A stretch of DNA of 64,000 nucleotides, taken from assembly GCF_003967355.1 (NCBI RefSeq), contig NZ_BIFH01000040.1, forward strand, positions 62,001 to 126,000, read 5' to 3'. The translations under genes were made by a program, and so were the position numbers. A model generated the notes under the pieces. It worked only from the letters and a program-made list of their open reading frames with translations, was not told the DNA's origin and searched no databases. Within the stretch, counting starts at the first letter, position 1. Each line of letters begins with the position of its first letter. Source of the stretch: Embleya hyalina (GTDB lineage: Bacteria; Actinomycetota; Actinomycetes; Streptomycetales; Streptomycetaceae). Shown piece by piece: positions 54,747-63,736 of the stretch.

Positions 54747-56018
54747 ATGTTTCGCGTTCGCGATGATTTCCGCCGGGCACAGGTGGCGATCGCAGCACTG
54801 TTCTGTTTTCTGGGACTCCAGTACGCCACCTGGGCGTCGCGGCTGCCCGCGATCAAGAGCAGGCTCGACCTGGGCGAGGCCGAGGTCGGTCTGCTGCTGA
54901 TGGCCTGCGGGGCCGGTGCGGCGGCCTCGTTCCCGCTCGTCGCGATCCTGACCCGGCGGCTGGGCTCGCGCCTGCTCGCGCTGCTGTCCGCACTCGCGCT
55001 GGGTGTGTTGCTGCTCGCCCTGGCGGTGGCGCCGAACTACCCCGTCGCGCTGCTGATCATCTGCCTCGACGGGGTGGCGGTGGGCTGCCTGAACGTCGCG
55101 ATGAACGCGCAGGGCGCCGCGCTCGAAGTGCGTTACCAGCGCACGGCGATGGCCAAGCTGCACGCCACGTTCAGCGGCGGGTCGTTGTGCGCCGCGCTGC
55201 TCGCCTCCGGGATGAACGCGGTCACCTCCACGTTGGCCGCGCACTTCGCGGTGGCCGCCGTACTGCTGGCGCTGTTGATCGGCTACGCCCGGAACGGGCT
55301 GCTGACCGACGACGAGGCGGCGCCGAAGGCCGCACCGGAGCCGGTCGCCGCCGAGCCGGCGCCCACGGGTCGGCGCCGGTTGAGCATGCCGTCGCGGATC
55401 ACCGTCTGGATGGGCTGCGCGATGGCCTTCGGCACGGTGACCGAGGGCGCGATGAACGACTGGTCGGCGCTGTACATGAAGGACGTCGCGCACGCGTCGG
55501 CGGAGGTGGCCCCGCTGGGCATCGCCGTGGTCTCGGTGATGATGGTGCTCGCCCGGGTCTTCGCCGACGGGTGGCGCACCCGCTGGGGCGACGGGCGGAT
55601 CGTCCGGGCCGGGAGTGTGCTGGCCGGTGCCGGGTTGGCGGTCGCGCTCCTGGTCGGCGGCGTGGTGCCCGCGCTGATCGGCTTCGCGTGCGTCGGCCTG
55701 GGCGTGGCCGCGGTCACCCCGTGTGTGTATGTCGCGGCGGCGCGCGCGGGTTCGGACGCACTGGCCCTGGTCGCCGCGATGGGTACCACCGGCCTGCTGG
55801 CCGGGCCCGCCCTGATCGGCTTCATCGCGAGCGGCAGCAGCCTCGTGTGGGGGATGGGCGCGGTCGCCGTCTCGGCGCTCCTGGTCTCCCTCTGCGCCAC
55901 GCGGATCCACTGGACGAGCGTGACCGACACCGACACCGACACCGACGACGCCGAGCCCGCCCCCGCCCCGACTCCCGCCCCCGCCGACCGCACCCCGCTC
56001 ACCGACGCGCCCGCGTAG
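54747..56018 (+). CDS. MFS transporter
   Basis: A 423-residue major facilitator with about 12 membrane segments in two bundles split by a Pro/Glu-rich loop near residues 185-210. The first bundle starts QVAIAALFCFLGLQYATWASRLPAIKSRLDLGEAEVGLLLM, a signature of the FucP/YbjJ-like MFS subgroup. The C-terminal tail has a TDTDTDTDD repeat and is Pro/Ala-rich. The ATG at 54747 lies 9 bases after the GNAT stop. It is the last gene of the operon and is followed by a strong terminator. Export of the operon's product is the simplest role. Confidence 0.93.
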   Translation: MFRVRDDFRRAQVAIAALFCFLGLQYATWASRLPAIKSRLDLGEAEVGLLLMACGAGAAASFPLVAILTRRLGSRLLALLSALALGVLLLALAVAPNYPVALLIICLDGVAVGCLNVAMNAQGAALEVRYQRTAMAKLHATFSGGSLCAALLASGMNAVTSTLAAHFAVAAVLLALLIGYARNGLLTDDEAAPKAAPEPVAAEPAPTGRRRLSMPSRITVWMGCAMAFGTVTEGAMNDWSALYMKDVAHASAEVAPLGIAVVSVMMVLARVFADGWRTRWGDGRIVRAGSVLAGAGLAVALLVGGVVPALIGFACVGLGVAAVTPCVYVAAARAGSDALALVAAMGTTGLLAGPALIGFIASGSSLVWGMGAVAVSALLVSLCATRIHWTSVTDTDTDTDDAEPAPAPTPAPADRTPLTDAPA

Positions 56019-56061
56019 CCCGCGCGAGCCCGGTCCGTGGCCGCCGAGCCACGACACGGAC

Positions 56062-56107
56062 GGAAGCCCCGTCACCCGCTTACGAGAAGGCGGGCGACGG
56101 GGCTTCC
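56062..56107 (+). terminator. Terminator of the PLP/oxygenase operon
   Basis: An 18-base arm (GGAAGCCCCGTCACCCGC) pairs with its complement except for one A-C mismatch; loop of 10 bases. 43 bases after the MFS stop. Confidence 0.9.
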
Positions 56108-56205
56108 TCGTCTCCGCGCCCGGCCGGGCCGATCGGCGACCGCGACCCCAACCCGCGACCCGCGACCCGCCGTGTCGATCAATGCACACAAATAATGATC
56201 TTCCA

Positions 56206-56218
56206 TCACATAATGTGA
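56206..56218. promoter_or_regulatory. Palindrome before the surface-protein gene
   Basis: TCACATAATGTGA, with perfect 6-bp arms and one central base, in a rare AT-rich patch (56190-56218). It lies 42 bases before the ATG of the giant surface protein. Possible operator or -10 region; no regulator can be named. Confidence 0.35.
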
Positions 56219-56260
56219 CCGCCCGATCCCATGGAGTGCCGTAACCCCGCGAGGAAACGC

Positions 56261-59200
56261 ATGCGCGTACACCCGAGGCTGAACGTCGCCTGCCTCACCC
56301 TGGTCACGGCGATGGTCGCGGGCCTGTTCGCGCTTCCCTCCCGGGACGGTGTGTCGGCCGCCGAGGACGGGCGTACGCGGCCCGCGGCCCGGAAGGTCGT
56401 CGCCGCCGACGCCGTCGTGGGCATCCAAAAGAAGGTGACCGGGGCGACCGCGCCGCTGGAGCCCGGCGGGGTCTTCTCCTACGAACTGACGGCCAGCTGC
56501 TCGTCGTTGACCACGTCCTGTGTCGGTGCCGCGGTCGAGGACGTGCTCCCGGCCGGATTCGACGTCACCTCGTTGCCGATGACCACCGACACCCGGACCG
56601 TGAGCTACGACCCGGCCACCCGCCGGCTGGTGATCACCTTCACCGAGCCGCTGCCCAGCCCGCCCGCGCCGGCCGGCAGCACCGGCCTGCCCGCCGGTGC
56701 CAGTCGCAACCTCGCCATCGGCCTGCGGGTGCCCCGGGAGACCACGTTCGAGGACGGCACGCGGATCACCAACACCGCCACGATCAGGGCGGACAACGCC
56801 GACCCGGCCGAGGCGAGCGCGGACGTCACCGTGCACATCCCGCGCGAGGTCCGCCCGATCACCACCAAGCGGTGGGCCGACGGCTCCGCGGTGGCCCGGT
56901 CGAACGCGTGGAGCACCATCACCCTCGGCGTGCGCAACGCGTCGTCCACCTCGGCCCAGGTCACCCGACTCACCGTCGAGGACACCACCCCCGCCACCTT
57001 CGACGCCTTCGACCTGATCGGGGTCGGCCCGGTGGACCGCTTCCCGGCCGGCGCCGACCGGGTGCGGGTCCTGGTCTGCGTGAAGCCGATCGGCACCCCG
57101 TGTACCGACGCCGAGTACGTCGCCGGACCGCTCACCGCCGGCCCCGACGTACCGCTGCCCCCCGGCGTGGAGGCGGGCAAGGTCACCGGCGTGCGCCTGG
57201 AGTTCGCCAACGCGGCCGGCTCCGCGCTGCCCTACGACGCCACCGGCGGCGAAGTGCGGATGCGGCTCGCCCTGCGGGAGACGGTCCGCTCGACCGGTGA
57301 CCCGCTGGATCCGGCCACCCGCACGACGATCCACAACTGCGCCGCCGGCACCGCCCTGGATCCGATCGCGGGCAGCGTGGCCGGCGCCCCGGCCTGTGCC
57401 GACTTCGACATCCTGCCGAACATCGCCACGGTCACCGCGACCAAGGAGTTCTTCTCCGACACCAACGGCGACTTCGTCGCCGACGGCGCGGCCGTGTCGG
57501 GCACCCGCGCACCGGTGACCATGGTCGTCGGCGCCGGCAACACCGCCTCCTTCCCGGTCGCCTCGCTGACCATCACCGAGCCGTCCGGTTCCGCCGTGAG
57601 CGAGTTCGACAGGGTCGACGTCACCAAGCTCCGGGTCGACTTCCCGCGCGGCGCGGTCGCCGCGACGCTCACCGTCACCTGCCGCGACGGCAGCACCCCG
57701 AGCCCGGTCCCGCTGACCCGGCCGCCGGACCGGCAGGTGGTGCCGAACACCGGTTGTCCGAACGGCGGTCCGCCGAGTCGGGTCTCGATCACCTACACCG
57801 GCACGGACGCCGCCGGACACGGCACCATCGTGCCCAACGCGACCGGCGGCCTGGCCCTGCACGGCACGCTCAACGCCCGGGTCGACGAGTCCGACGCCCG
57901 CGACGGCGTGGCGAACTGCGCCGACGCCGGCGCGACCAACCCCGTGGACGGCTCCGGCTCCGGCTCGTCCACGGCCTGCACGTCGCTGCCGCTCGAATCG
58001 CCCCGGACCGACATCCGGCAGGGCAAGAGCGTCGACCAGGCCGAACTGCCGCCCGGCACCCCGGTCACGTTCACCCTGGACCTGGCCAACGAGGGCAACG
58101 GCGCGATGGACCGGCCCTCGATCACCGACCCGCCGGACCCCACCGCGACCGGCACCGTCTTCGACCTCGCCCGGCTGACCTCGCTGAGCGTCGCCTACCG
58201 CTACCCGTCGGGCCTGCCGATCGTGCTGGAGGTGTACGACCCGGCCGCCTCGGCCTGGGTGCCCTACGCCGCCGGCGACGCCGCGCTGCTCGGCCGGGCC
58301 CGAGGTGTGCGCGCCCGCGTCGAGGGCGGCCTGCCCTCGCGCGGCCGGATCATCCTCGACGTCACCGTGGAACGCCGCGACGGTGTCCCGGACGGCGCGG
58401 AGATCCACAACTGCATGCAGATCGGCTCCGCCGGCACCCCCATCGGCGGCCCCGCCTGTACCGGTGAGAACACCACCACCGCGCCCGCCCGAACCGGCGG
58501 TTCGGTACAGAAGAGCCTGGCTCCCGCCACCGTCGCACGGCCGCTGCCGGGAGTGCCGAGCCAGGAGGTGGACCTGCGGATCCGGGCCGAGAACACCGGC
58601 AACATCAACCTGAAGCAGCTCGTGGTCACCGACGACGACGCCGACTTCTTCGACGCCGCCGACCTGCTGCGGATCGCCGGGGTGAGCTTCCCGCCCGGCG
58701 CCGACCAGGTCCGGGTGGACGCCTGTACCACCGCCTGCGTCGATCCGGGCGCGACCTGGATCACCGGTACCGCGACCGGCGACAACACCCCCGGCCTGCC
58801 CGGCGGGGTCGCCGCCGCCGACGTGCGCGGCCTGCGCTTCACCTTCACCTCGTCCCGGGGCGGCCACGACCTCGTGCCCCGCTCCGACTACCCCGCCGAC
58901 GGCCCCTGTCCGCAGGCCACGGTCTGCCTGAAGGTGGCCGCCCGGGACTCGCTGCGCTCCGCGCCCGGCACCCCCGTGCCGGACACGCTCGCGGACACCG
59001 CCTCGGCGGCGGGCGAGAGCCGGCTGCAACAACCCGGTGAACTCTTCCCGTTCGGCGACAGCACCGCGACACTCACCCTCCAGGCGGGCACCGCGCGACT
59101 CGCGGTCACCAAGACCCCCGACTCGCGGATCGGACCCGGCGAGACCGCCCCGTTCACCATCACCGTGCGCAACACCGGCACCGGCGTGGTGCCCGACCCG

Positions 59201-62200
59201 GTGGTCGCCGACCCGATCCCCGACCTGCTGCGCTTCGACGAATCCTTCGCCGGCCCCGGCGGCATGCCCTTCCGGGTCACCGCGACCGGACCCGGCACCA
59301 GCCCGCCGCCCGTGCCCACGTACGAACCGCAGCGGGACGGCACCGGACGCATCACCAAGGTGATCTGGCGCTTCACCGGTACCGACCTGCTGCCGGGCGC
59401 CGAGCTGAAGATCACCTTCCAGGTCCGACTCGCGCCCGGCGTGCCTGGCGACTCGGTCATCCAGAACATCGCCGGCGCCGGCTCCGACCGGCGTCCCGAC
59501 CTGGACTGCGCACCCGGCTCGGCCCGCGAGGGCACCGCCGTGGACGACTCGGCCAACTTCGGCAGGGGCACCTACTGCACCTCCCGCGCCGAGGTCACCA
59601 CCCTGCCCGGCACCGCGTTCGAGGCATCCAAGTGGGTGACCGGCGACCCGACACTCGGGCTGTACAACTCGGTCACCCACACCTACGTCGCGCTCGACTC
59701 GCCCGCCTGCCCGCTGTTCAAGCGCGCCGGCGTCACCTACACGCAGTACCCGTGCACCGCGCTCGTCCTGCCGGGACAGCGGTTCGAATACCTGATCCGC
59801 GCGGTGAACACCGGCACCGAGCCGGGCCGCGAGGTCCGCGTCCTCGACGTCTTCCCCTACCGGGGCGACACCGGCGTACTGCTCGGCAACCAGCAGCGCG
59901 GCACCGAGTGGGTCCCGCGCCCGCTGCTGACCGGAGCCCCCGAGCTGGTCGGGCCGGGTACGCCGACCACCCGCTACTCCACTGTCGCGAGCCCCTGCGG
60001 CACCACCATCCAGACCCCGAGCCGCCCCTGTGCCCCGGGCAACTGGCAGTCCGCCCACACCCCGGACGCCACCGGAGTGGAGATGAGCGTCGCGTTCGAC
60101 CCGCTGCTCGCCCCCGGCGGCGAGATCCTGGTCCGGTTGCCGATGTCCGCGCCGGTGGACCTGCGGGAGCCCGGCGATCCCGCGATCGCCTGGAACTCGT
60201 TCGCCCACTCGGAGACCGTGGTGCGCAACGGCGCCGCCGAGGAACTCCCGGTCACCGAGCCGCCGAAGGTCGGCATCGGAATGCGCTTCGGCAACCTGCG
60301 GGTGGACAAGGCCGTGGTCGGCCTGCCCGACGGCCTGCCGCCCGGCCCGTACACGGTCGCCTACCAGTGCACCGTCACCCCCGCCGGCGGAACGCCACAG
60401 GTGGTGCGCGAGGGCACGTGGGAGATCACCCCGTACACCCCGATGGCCCTGGTCGGCGTGCCCGCCGGCGCGAACTGCCGGGTCTGGGAGACCGATTCCG
60501 CCGGCGCGCACAGCGTCGAGCTCGGCGAGGCCAACGCCCTGCGGGCGGTGATCACCCCGGCCCGGCCCGACGAGGAGGGCCAACACCTGGTGATCACCAA
60601 CGAGTACCGGAAGGCGAGCCTGCGCGTCGCCAAGACGGTCACCGGCGCCGCCGCCGGCGAGGTCGGTTCCGGGCCGTTCACCGTCCGGGTCGACTGCACC
60701 CTGGCCGACCGGCCGTTGACCGGCTACCCCAGGAACCTGGTGTTCGCGGGAGCCGGCCTGCAGACCCTGGACGAACTGCCCAGCGGCGCACACTGCACCG
60801 CGACCGAGCCGGTCGCCGGCGGAGCCGGCACGGTGACCGTCACGGCCGGCGACTCGGTCGGCGGAGCGCCCGACACGGCGGTGGTCGACTCGGTTCCGGA
60901 CCGGACCGCGAGCCTGACCGTCACCAACGACTTCCCGACCGGTTCGCTGCGCGTGGTCAAGCGGATCGAGGGCCCCGGCAGCGCGTTCGCCGACCGCACC
61001 TTCCGCTTCCACGTGGCCTGCTCGTTCGACGGCAGGGCCGACGCGGTGATCCGTACCCTCGCGCTCAAGGCGCCCGACCTGACCGGATCGCTCGACGACC
61101 TGCCGGCCGGCGCCGAGTGCGTCGTCACCGAGGCCGACCCGGCGGGCGCCGACCGGGCGCCGCCGCCGGTCGGCCCGATCACCATCCGGCCCGGCAGGGA
61201 CCAGGCCGACAGCGTCCTGGTGGACTTCACCAACACCTTCTCCACCGGATCGTTGACGCTGAACAAGCGGGTCGCCGGCGCGCCGGCCGACGCGCCGTAC
61301 GTCCGCGACGCGGTGTTCGGCTTCCGGGTCACCTGCATCCGGGAGGCGGAGGGCGACGGCGGATCCCCGGCCGTGGCCTTCGTGATCCGCAAACGCTACG
61401 AGCTGAGGGCCGGCGCGAGCCTGCACGTCCCCGACCTGCCGATCGGCGCCCGCTGCTGGGCCGAGGAGACGGCGACCGGGGGCGCCGCCGAGGTGACCAT
61501 CGACCACGGCAACCACGCCGACGCGGTGATCGTCACCAAGGACGCGCCGAACGTGGTGATCAACGCGGTCAACACCTTCTCCACCGGGAAGTTGCGCCTG
61601 GCCAAGCAGGTGACGGGCCCGGGCGCGGGGTTCGCCGCCGGCCGGGAGTACACGCTGCTCCTGACCTGTGTCCTGGACACCGGTGACGGGCGGGTGCAGA
61701 CCCTGGTCGACCGGCGCCCGTACAGCTTCGACGGCGCCGGACAACGTGAGGTCGACCTCGGCTACCCGCTGCCCACCGGGGCCCGCTGTCGGGCGACCGA
61801 ATCGCGCACCGGCGGGGCCGGCTCGGTGGTCGTGGACCACGACACCCCGGACAAGGCGGTGACGATCCGCAGCGACGAGCCGGTGACGATCACCGCCGTC
61901 AACACCTTCGACGTCGCGCGGCTCCTGGTCACCAAGCGGGTCACGGGCCCGGCCGGCGACGGTCGGTACACGATCACCGTCGAGTGTGTCGCCCGCGACT
62001 CGGACGGCGGCGAACTGCCGATCGTGCTGCCCGCCGGCGACGCGCGATTCACGCTGACCGTCGACCAGAGCAGGACCATCACGGTGCCGGCCGGTGCGCG
62101 CTGCACGGTCGAGGAGGTGAACCGGGCGCCGGACACCGACGTGACGTTCGTGGACACCGATCCGAGCACGCCGCCGGGGGTGGTCCAGGTGGGCGGTCAG

Positions 62201-62773
62201 GCGGCGGTGACGGTGACGAACAGCCACCGGGAGGTGCCGCCTACGACGCTGCCGCCGACGACGGCTCCGCCGACTACGGCTCCGCCCACGACGATGCCGC
62301 CCACGACGGCTCCGCCCACGACGGCGCCTCCGACGACGGCTCCGCCCACGACCGCACCGCCGACGACGGCTCCACCGACGACCGCACCGCCCACGACGGC
62401 TCCGCCGACCACTGCTCCGCCGACCACTGCTCCGCCGACGACGGTGCCTCCGACGACCACTGCGCCTCCGACGACAACCGCGCCGCCCACGACGCGGCCG
62501 CCGACCACCGGTCCGCCGACGGCACCGATCGTGCCCCCGACGGAGTCGCCCGAGCCGACCGAGCCCACGAAGCCCACCGAGCCGACCCGGCCGACCGGGC
62601 CGTCGACACCGCCCGCCCTGTTGCCGTCCCCGCCCGCACCCACGCCCAAGCCGCTCCCTGGCACCGGCGTCGGCCTCTCCCCGATGCTGCTCGCGACCCT
62701 GGCCGCGGCGCTCACCGGAATCGGCTTCGTGCTGATCCGCGTCGGGGCACGCAGGCGCCGGAAGCAGCAGTAG
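56261..62773 (+). CDS. Giant LPXTG-anchored surface protein with DUF11-like and DUF5979-like repeats
   Basis: A 2,170-residue cell-wall protein. The signal peptide spans about residues 1-35. Residues about 40-1340 hold DUF11-like beta-sandwich units (for example TVRNTGTGVVPDPVVADPIPDLL). Residues about 1346-1990 hold six DUF5979-like repeats of roughly 105-110 residues, each opening LRVxKxVxG and closing with a NTFSTG-type strand. Residues about 1995-2125 are a Pro/Thr mucin-like stalk of PPTTA units. The C terminus has LPGTG (2132-2136), a hydrophobic segment and RRRRKQQ: a complete sortase signal. ATG 56261 follows GAGGAAACGC; an ATG at 56231 is less likely. DUF5979 units resemble Cna_B/SpaA stalk domains. 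Function is probably adhesion or a hyphal surface layer. No sortase gene is in the window. Confidence 0.92.
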   Translation: MRVHPRLNVACLTLVTAMVAGLFALPSRDGVSAAEDGRTRPAARKVVAADAVVGIQKKVTGATAPLEPGGVFSYELTASCSSLTTSCVGAAVEDVLPAGFDVTSLPMTTDTRTVSYDPATRRLVITFTEPLPSPPAPAGSTGLPAGASRNLAIGLRVPRETTFEDGTRITNTATIRADNADPAEASADVTVHIPREVRPITTKRWADGSAVARSNAWSTITLGVRNASSTSAQVTRLTVEDTTPATFDAFDLIGVGPVDRFPAGADRVRVLVCVKPIGTPCTDAEYVAGPLTAGPDVPLPPGVEAGKVTGVRLEFANAAGSALPYDATGGEVRMRLALRETVRSTGDPLDPATRTTIHNCAAGTALDPIAGSVAGAPACADFDILPNIATVTATKEFFSDTNGDFVADGAAVSGTRAPVTMVVGAGNTASFPVASLTITEPSGSAVSEFDRVDVTKLRVDFPRGAVAATLTVTCRDGSTPSPVPLTRPPDRQVVPNTGCPNGGPPSRVSITYTGTDAAGHGTIVPNATGGLALHGTLNARVDESDARDGVANCADAGATNPVDGSGSGSSTACTSLPLESPRTDIRQGKSVDQAELPPGTPVTFTLDLANEGNGAMDRPSITDPPDPTATGTVFDLARLTSLSVAYRYPSGLPIVLEVYDPAASAWVPYAAGDAALLGRARGVRARVEGGLPSRGRIILDVTVERRDGVPDGAEIHNCMQIGSAGTPIGGPACTGENTTTAPARTGGSVQKSLAPATVARPLPGVPSQEVDLRIRAENTGNINLKQLVVTDDDADFFDAADLLRIAGVSFPPGADQVRVDACTTACVDPGATWITGTATGDNTPGLPGGVAAADVRGLRFTFTSSRGGHDLVPRSDYPADGPCPQATVCLKVAARDSLRSAPGTPVPDTLADTASAAGESRLQQPGELFPFGDSTATLTLQAGTARLAVTKTPDSRIGPGETAPFTITVRNTGTGVVPDPVVADPIPDLLRFDESFAGPGGMPFRVTATGPGTSPPPVPTYEPQRDGTGRITKVIWRFTGTDLLPGAELKITFQVRLAPGVPGDSVIQNIAGAGSDRRPDLDCAPGSAREGTAVDDSANFGRGTYCTSRAEVTTLPGTAFEASKWVTGDPTLGLYNSVTHTYVALDSPACPLFKRAGVTYTQYPCTALVLPGQRFEYLIRAVNTGTEPGREVRVLDVFPYRGDTGVLLGNQQRGTEWVPRPLLTGAPELVGPGTPTTRYSTVASPCGTTIQTPSRPCAPGNWQSAHTPDATGVEMSVAFDPLLAPGGEILVRLPMSAPVDLREPGDPAIAWNSFAHSETVVRNGAAEELPVTEPPKVGIGMRFGNLRVDKAVVGLPDGLPPGPYTVAYQCTVTPAGGTPQVVREGTWEITPYTPMALVGVPAGANCRVWETDSAGAHSVELGEANALRAVITPARPDEEGQHLVITNEYRKASLRVAKTVTGAAAGEVGSGPFTVRVDCTLADRPLTGYPRNLVFAGAGLQTLDELPSGAHCTATEPVAGGAGTVTVTAGDSVGGAPDTAVVDSVPDRTASLTVTNDFPTGSLRVVKRIEGPGSAFADRTFRFHVACSFDGRADAVIRTLALKAPDLTGSLDDLPAGAECVVTEADPAGADRAPPPVGPITIRPGRDQADSVLVDFTNTFSTGSLTLNKRVAGAPADAPYVRDAVFGFRVTCIREAEGDGGSPAVAFVIRKRYELRAGASLHVPDLPIGARCWAEETATGGAAEVTIDHGNHADAVIVTKDAPNVVINAVNTFSTGKLRLAKQVTGPGAGFAAGREYTLLLTCVLDTGDGRVQTLVDRRPYSFDGAGQREVDLGYPLPTGARCRATESRTGGAGSVVVDHDTPDKAVTIRSDEPVTITAVNTFDVARLLVTKRVTGPAGDGRYTITVECVARDSDGGELPIVLPAGDARFTLTVDQSRTITVPAGARCTVEEVNRAPDTDVTFVDTDPSTPPGVVQVGGQAAVTVTNSHREVPPTTLPPTTAPPTTAPPTTMPPTTAPPTTAPPTTAPPTTAPPTTAPPTTAPPTTAPPTTAPPTTAPPTTVPPTTTAPPTTTAPPTTRPPTTGPPTAPIVPPTESPEPTEPTKPTEPTRPTGPSTPPALLPSPPAPTPKPLPGTGVGLSPMLLATLAAALTGIGFVLIRVGARRRRKQQ
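62239..62515 (+). repeat. Pro-Thr coding repeat of the surface protein stalk
   Basis: About 15 units of a 15-base repeat encoding PPTTA, with silent third-base differences, then PPTTT/PPTTR variants. Encodes the wall-spanning stalk; copy number is likely to vary by recombination. Confidence 0.9.
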
Positions 62774-62778
62774 GCCAC

Positions 62779-62816
62779 GGGTCCGCGTCCCGAGCAGATC
62801 TCCGGGACGCGGACCC
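62779..62816. terminator. Terminator of the surface-protein gene
   Basis: A 13-bp perfect stem (GGGTCCGCGTCCC and complement) with a 12-base loop, 5 bases after the stop. It may also stop the convergent leftward gene ending at 62889. Confidence 0.85.
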
Positions 62817-62888
62817 ACGCCCGAAGCGGCTCCCCGGCGAGCACCCGAACCCGGGCGCTCGCCGAGGGGTGACCCGGGCACCCGTTGC

Positions 62889-63581
62889 TCAGAGCTTGGC
62901 GACCTCCGCCAGGAACCCGTCCACCAGCGCGGCGGCCCGCTCCCGCGCACCCGCCTCGGCCCGCCGCAAGTCATCGACATCCAGACCGAGTTCGCCGGCC
63001 TGGGCGGCACCGCCGTGGGCCAACCACGCGGCCGCGATGTCCGGGGTGACCTCCGGATGGAACTGCACGCCCATCGACCGGCCGACGACGTACGCCTGGG
63101 GCCCGACCGTCGAGCGGGCGATCTCCCGGCCACCCGGCGGGACGGTGAAGCGGTCGAAGTGCCACTGGTACCAGGGCCCGGCGGCGACCAGGTTCGGCTC
63201 GTCGGTCTCGATCCGATGCCACCCGAGCTCGTACTCCGAGGCCCGCTCGACCGTGCCGCCGAGCGCCGCGCTCAGTGCCTGGGCGCCGAAGCAGATGCCC
63301 AGGACCGGGACGTCCGCCGCGACCGCCTCGCGCAGCAGGTCGAGTTCGTCGCCCACCCAGGTGCCTATCGTCGCGGTGTCGTAGACCGACCACGGCGCGC
63401 CGAGCACCACGACCACGTCGAAGTCGGTCGCGCGCGGGAAGGCGAACCGGACGTCGGGGGAGTGGAAACGTTCGTCGGGGACGACGGTCACGTCGTGCGC
63501 ATCGAAGCCGCGTTCGGCCAGCCGCATGCCGACGAATCCCGCGTGTGAGGGATGGTCGTGGCGAATGATCAAGGCACGCAC
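62889..63581 (-). CDS. Class I glutamine amidotransferase-like hydrolase
   Basis: A 230-residue GATase-1 protein. The nucleophile is in LGICFGAQALSAALGG, and the His-Glu pair in MGVQFHPEVTPD. The N-terminal half (MRALIIRHDHPSHAGFVG) matches stand-alone GuaA-like/YLR126C-type GATases. It has no synthetase partner next to it. The GTG at 63581 follows GGAGAG. It is divergent from an amidohydrolase gene across an interval containing regulon dyad copy 7, so it is probably co-regulated with the 36-49 kb catabolic block. In aniline-type pathways a GATase-like protein works with a GS-like ligase on gamma-glutamylanilide, which is a tempting parallel (inference). Confidence 0.92.
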   Translation of the reverse strand: MRALIIRHDHPSHAGFVGMRLAERGFDAHDVTVVPDERFHSPDVRFAFPRATDFDVVVVLGAPWSVYDTATIGTWVGDELDLLREAVAADVPVLGICFGAQALSAALGGTVERASEYELGWHRIETDEPNLVAAGPWYQWHFDRFTVPPGGREIARSTVGPQAYVVGRSMGVQFHPEVTPDIAAAWLAHGGAAQAGELGLDVDDLRRAEAGARERAAALVDGFLAEVAKL

Positions 63582-63639
63582 CGGAGCTCTCCTTCCGTCA
63601 ATCCGGCCCGAGGTCTTGTGGCGGCCGGCTTCGATCCAT

Positions 63640-63659
63640 ATCGTTTGGCCTCAAATAAT
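63640..63659. promoter_or_regulatory. Regulon dyad, copy 7 (distal)
   Basis: ATCGTTTG-N4-CAAATAAT, in the divergent interval between the GATase-like gene (58 bases) and the amidohydrolase gene (77 bases), 18.7 kb from copy 6. Confidence 0.65.
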
Positions 63660-63736
63660 ATCGGGTGCGGACTCCCGGTGTCGCCGACGGATCACCACCG
63701 GCCCATCGCCGCGCAATCGCCGTTAGGAGATCCTCC

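Noticed and set aside
62239-62515. PPTTA repeats considered as a CRISPR-like or direct-repeat array
   Set aside because: Units are contiguous, without spacers, and in frame with a coding sequence; it is a protein stalk repeat.
56072-63133. A 7-kb open frame antisense to the surface-protein gene
   Set aside because: It is Gly/Arg/Val-rich with no domain, no ribosome site and mirrors the codon bias of the opposite strand. Long antisense open frames are expected at this GC content.
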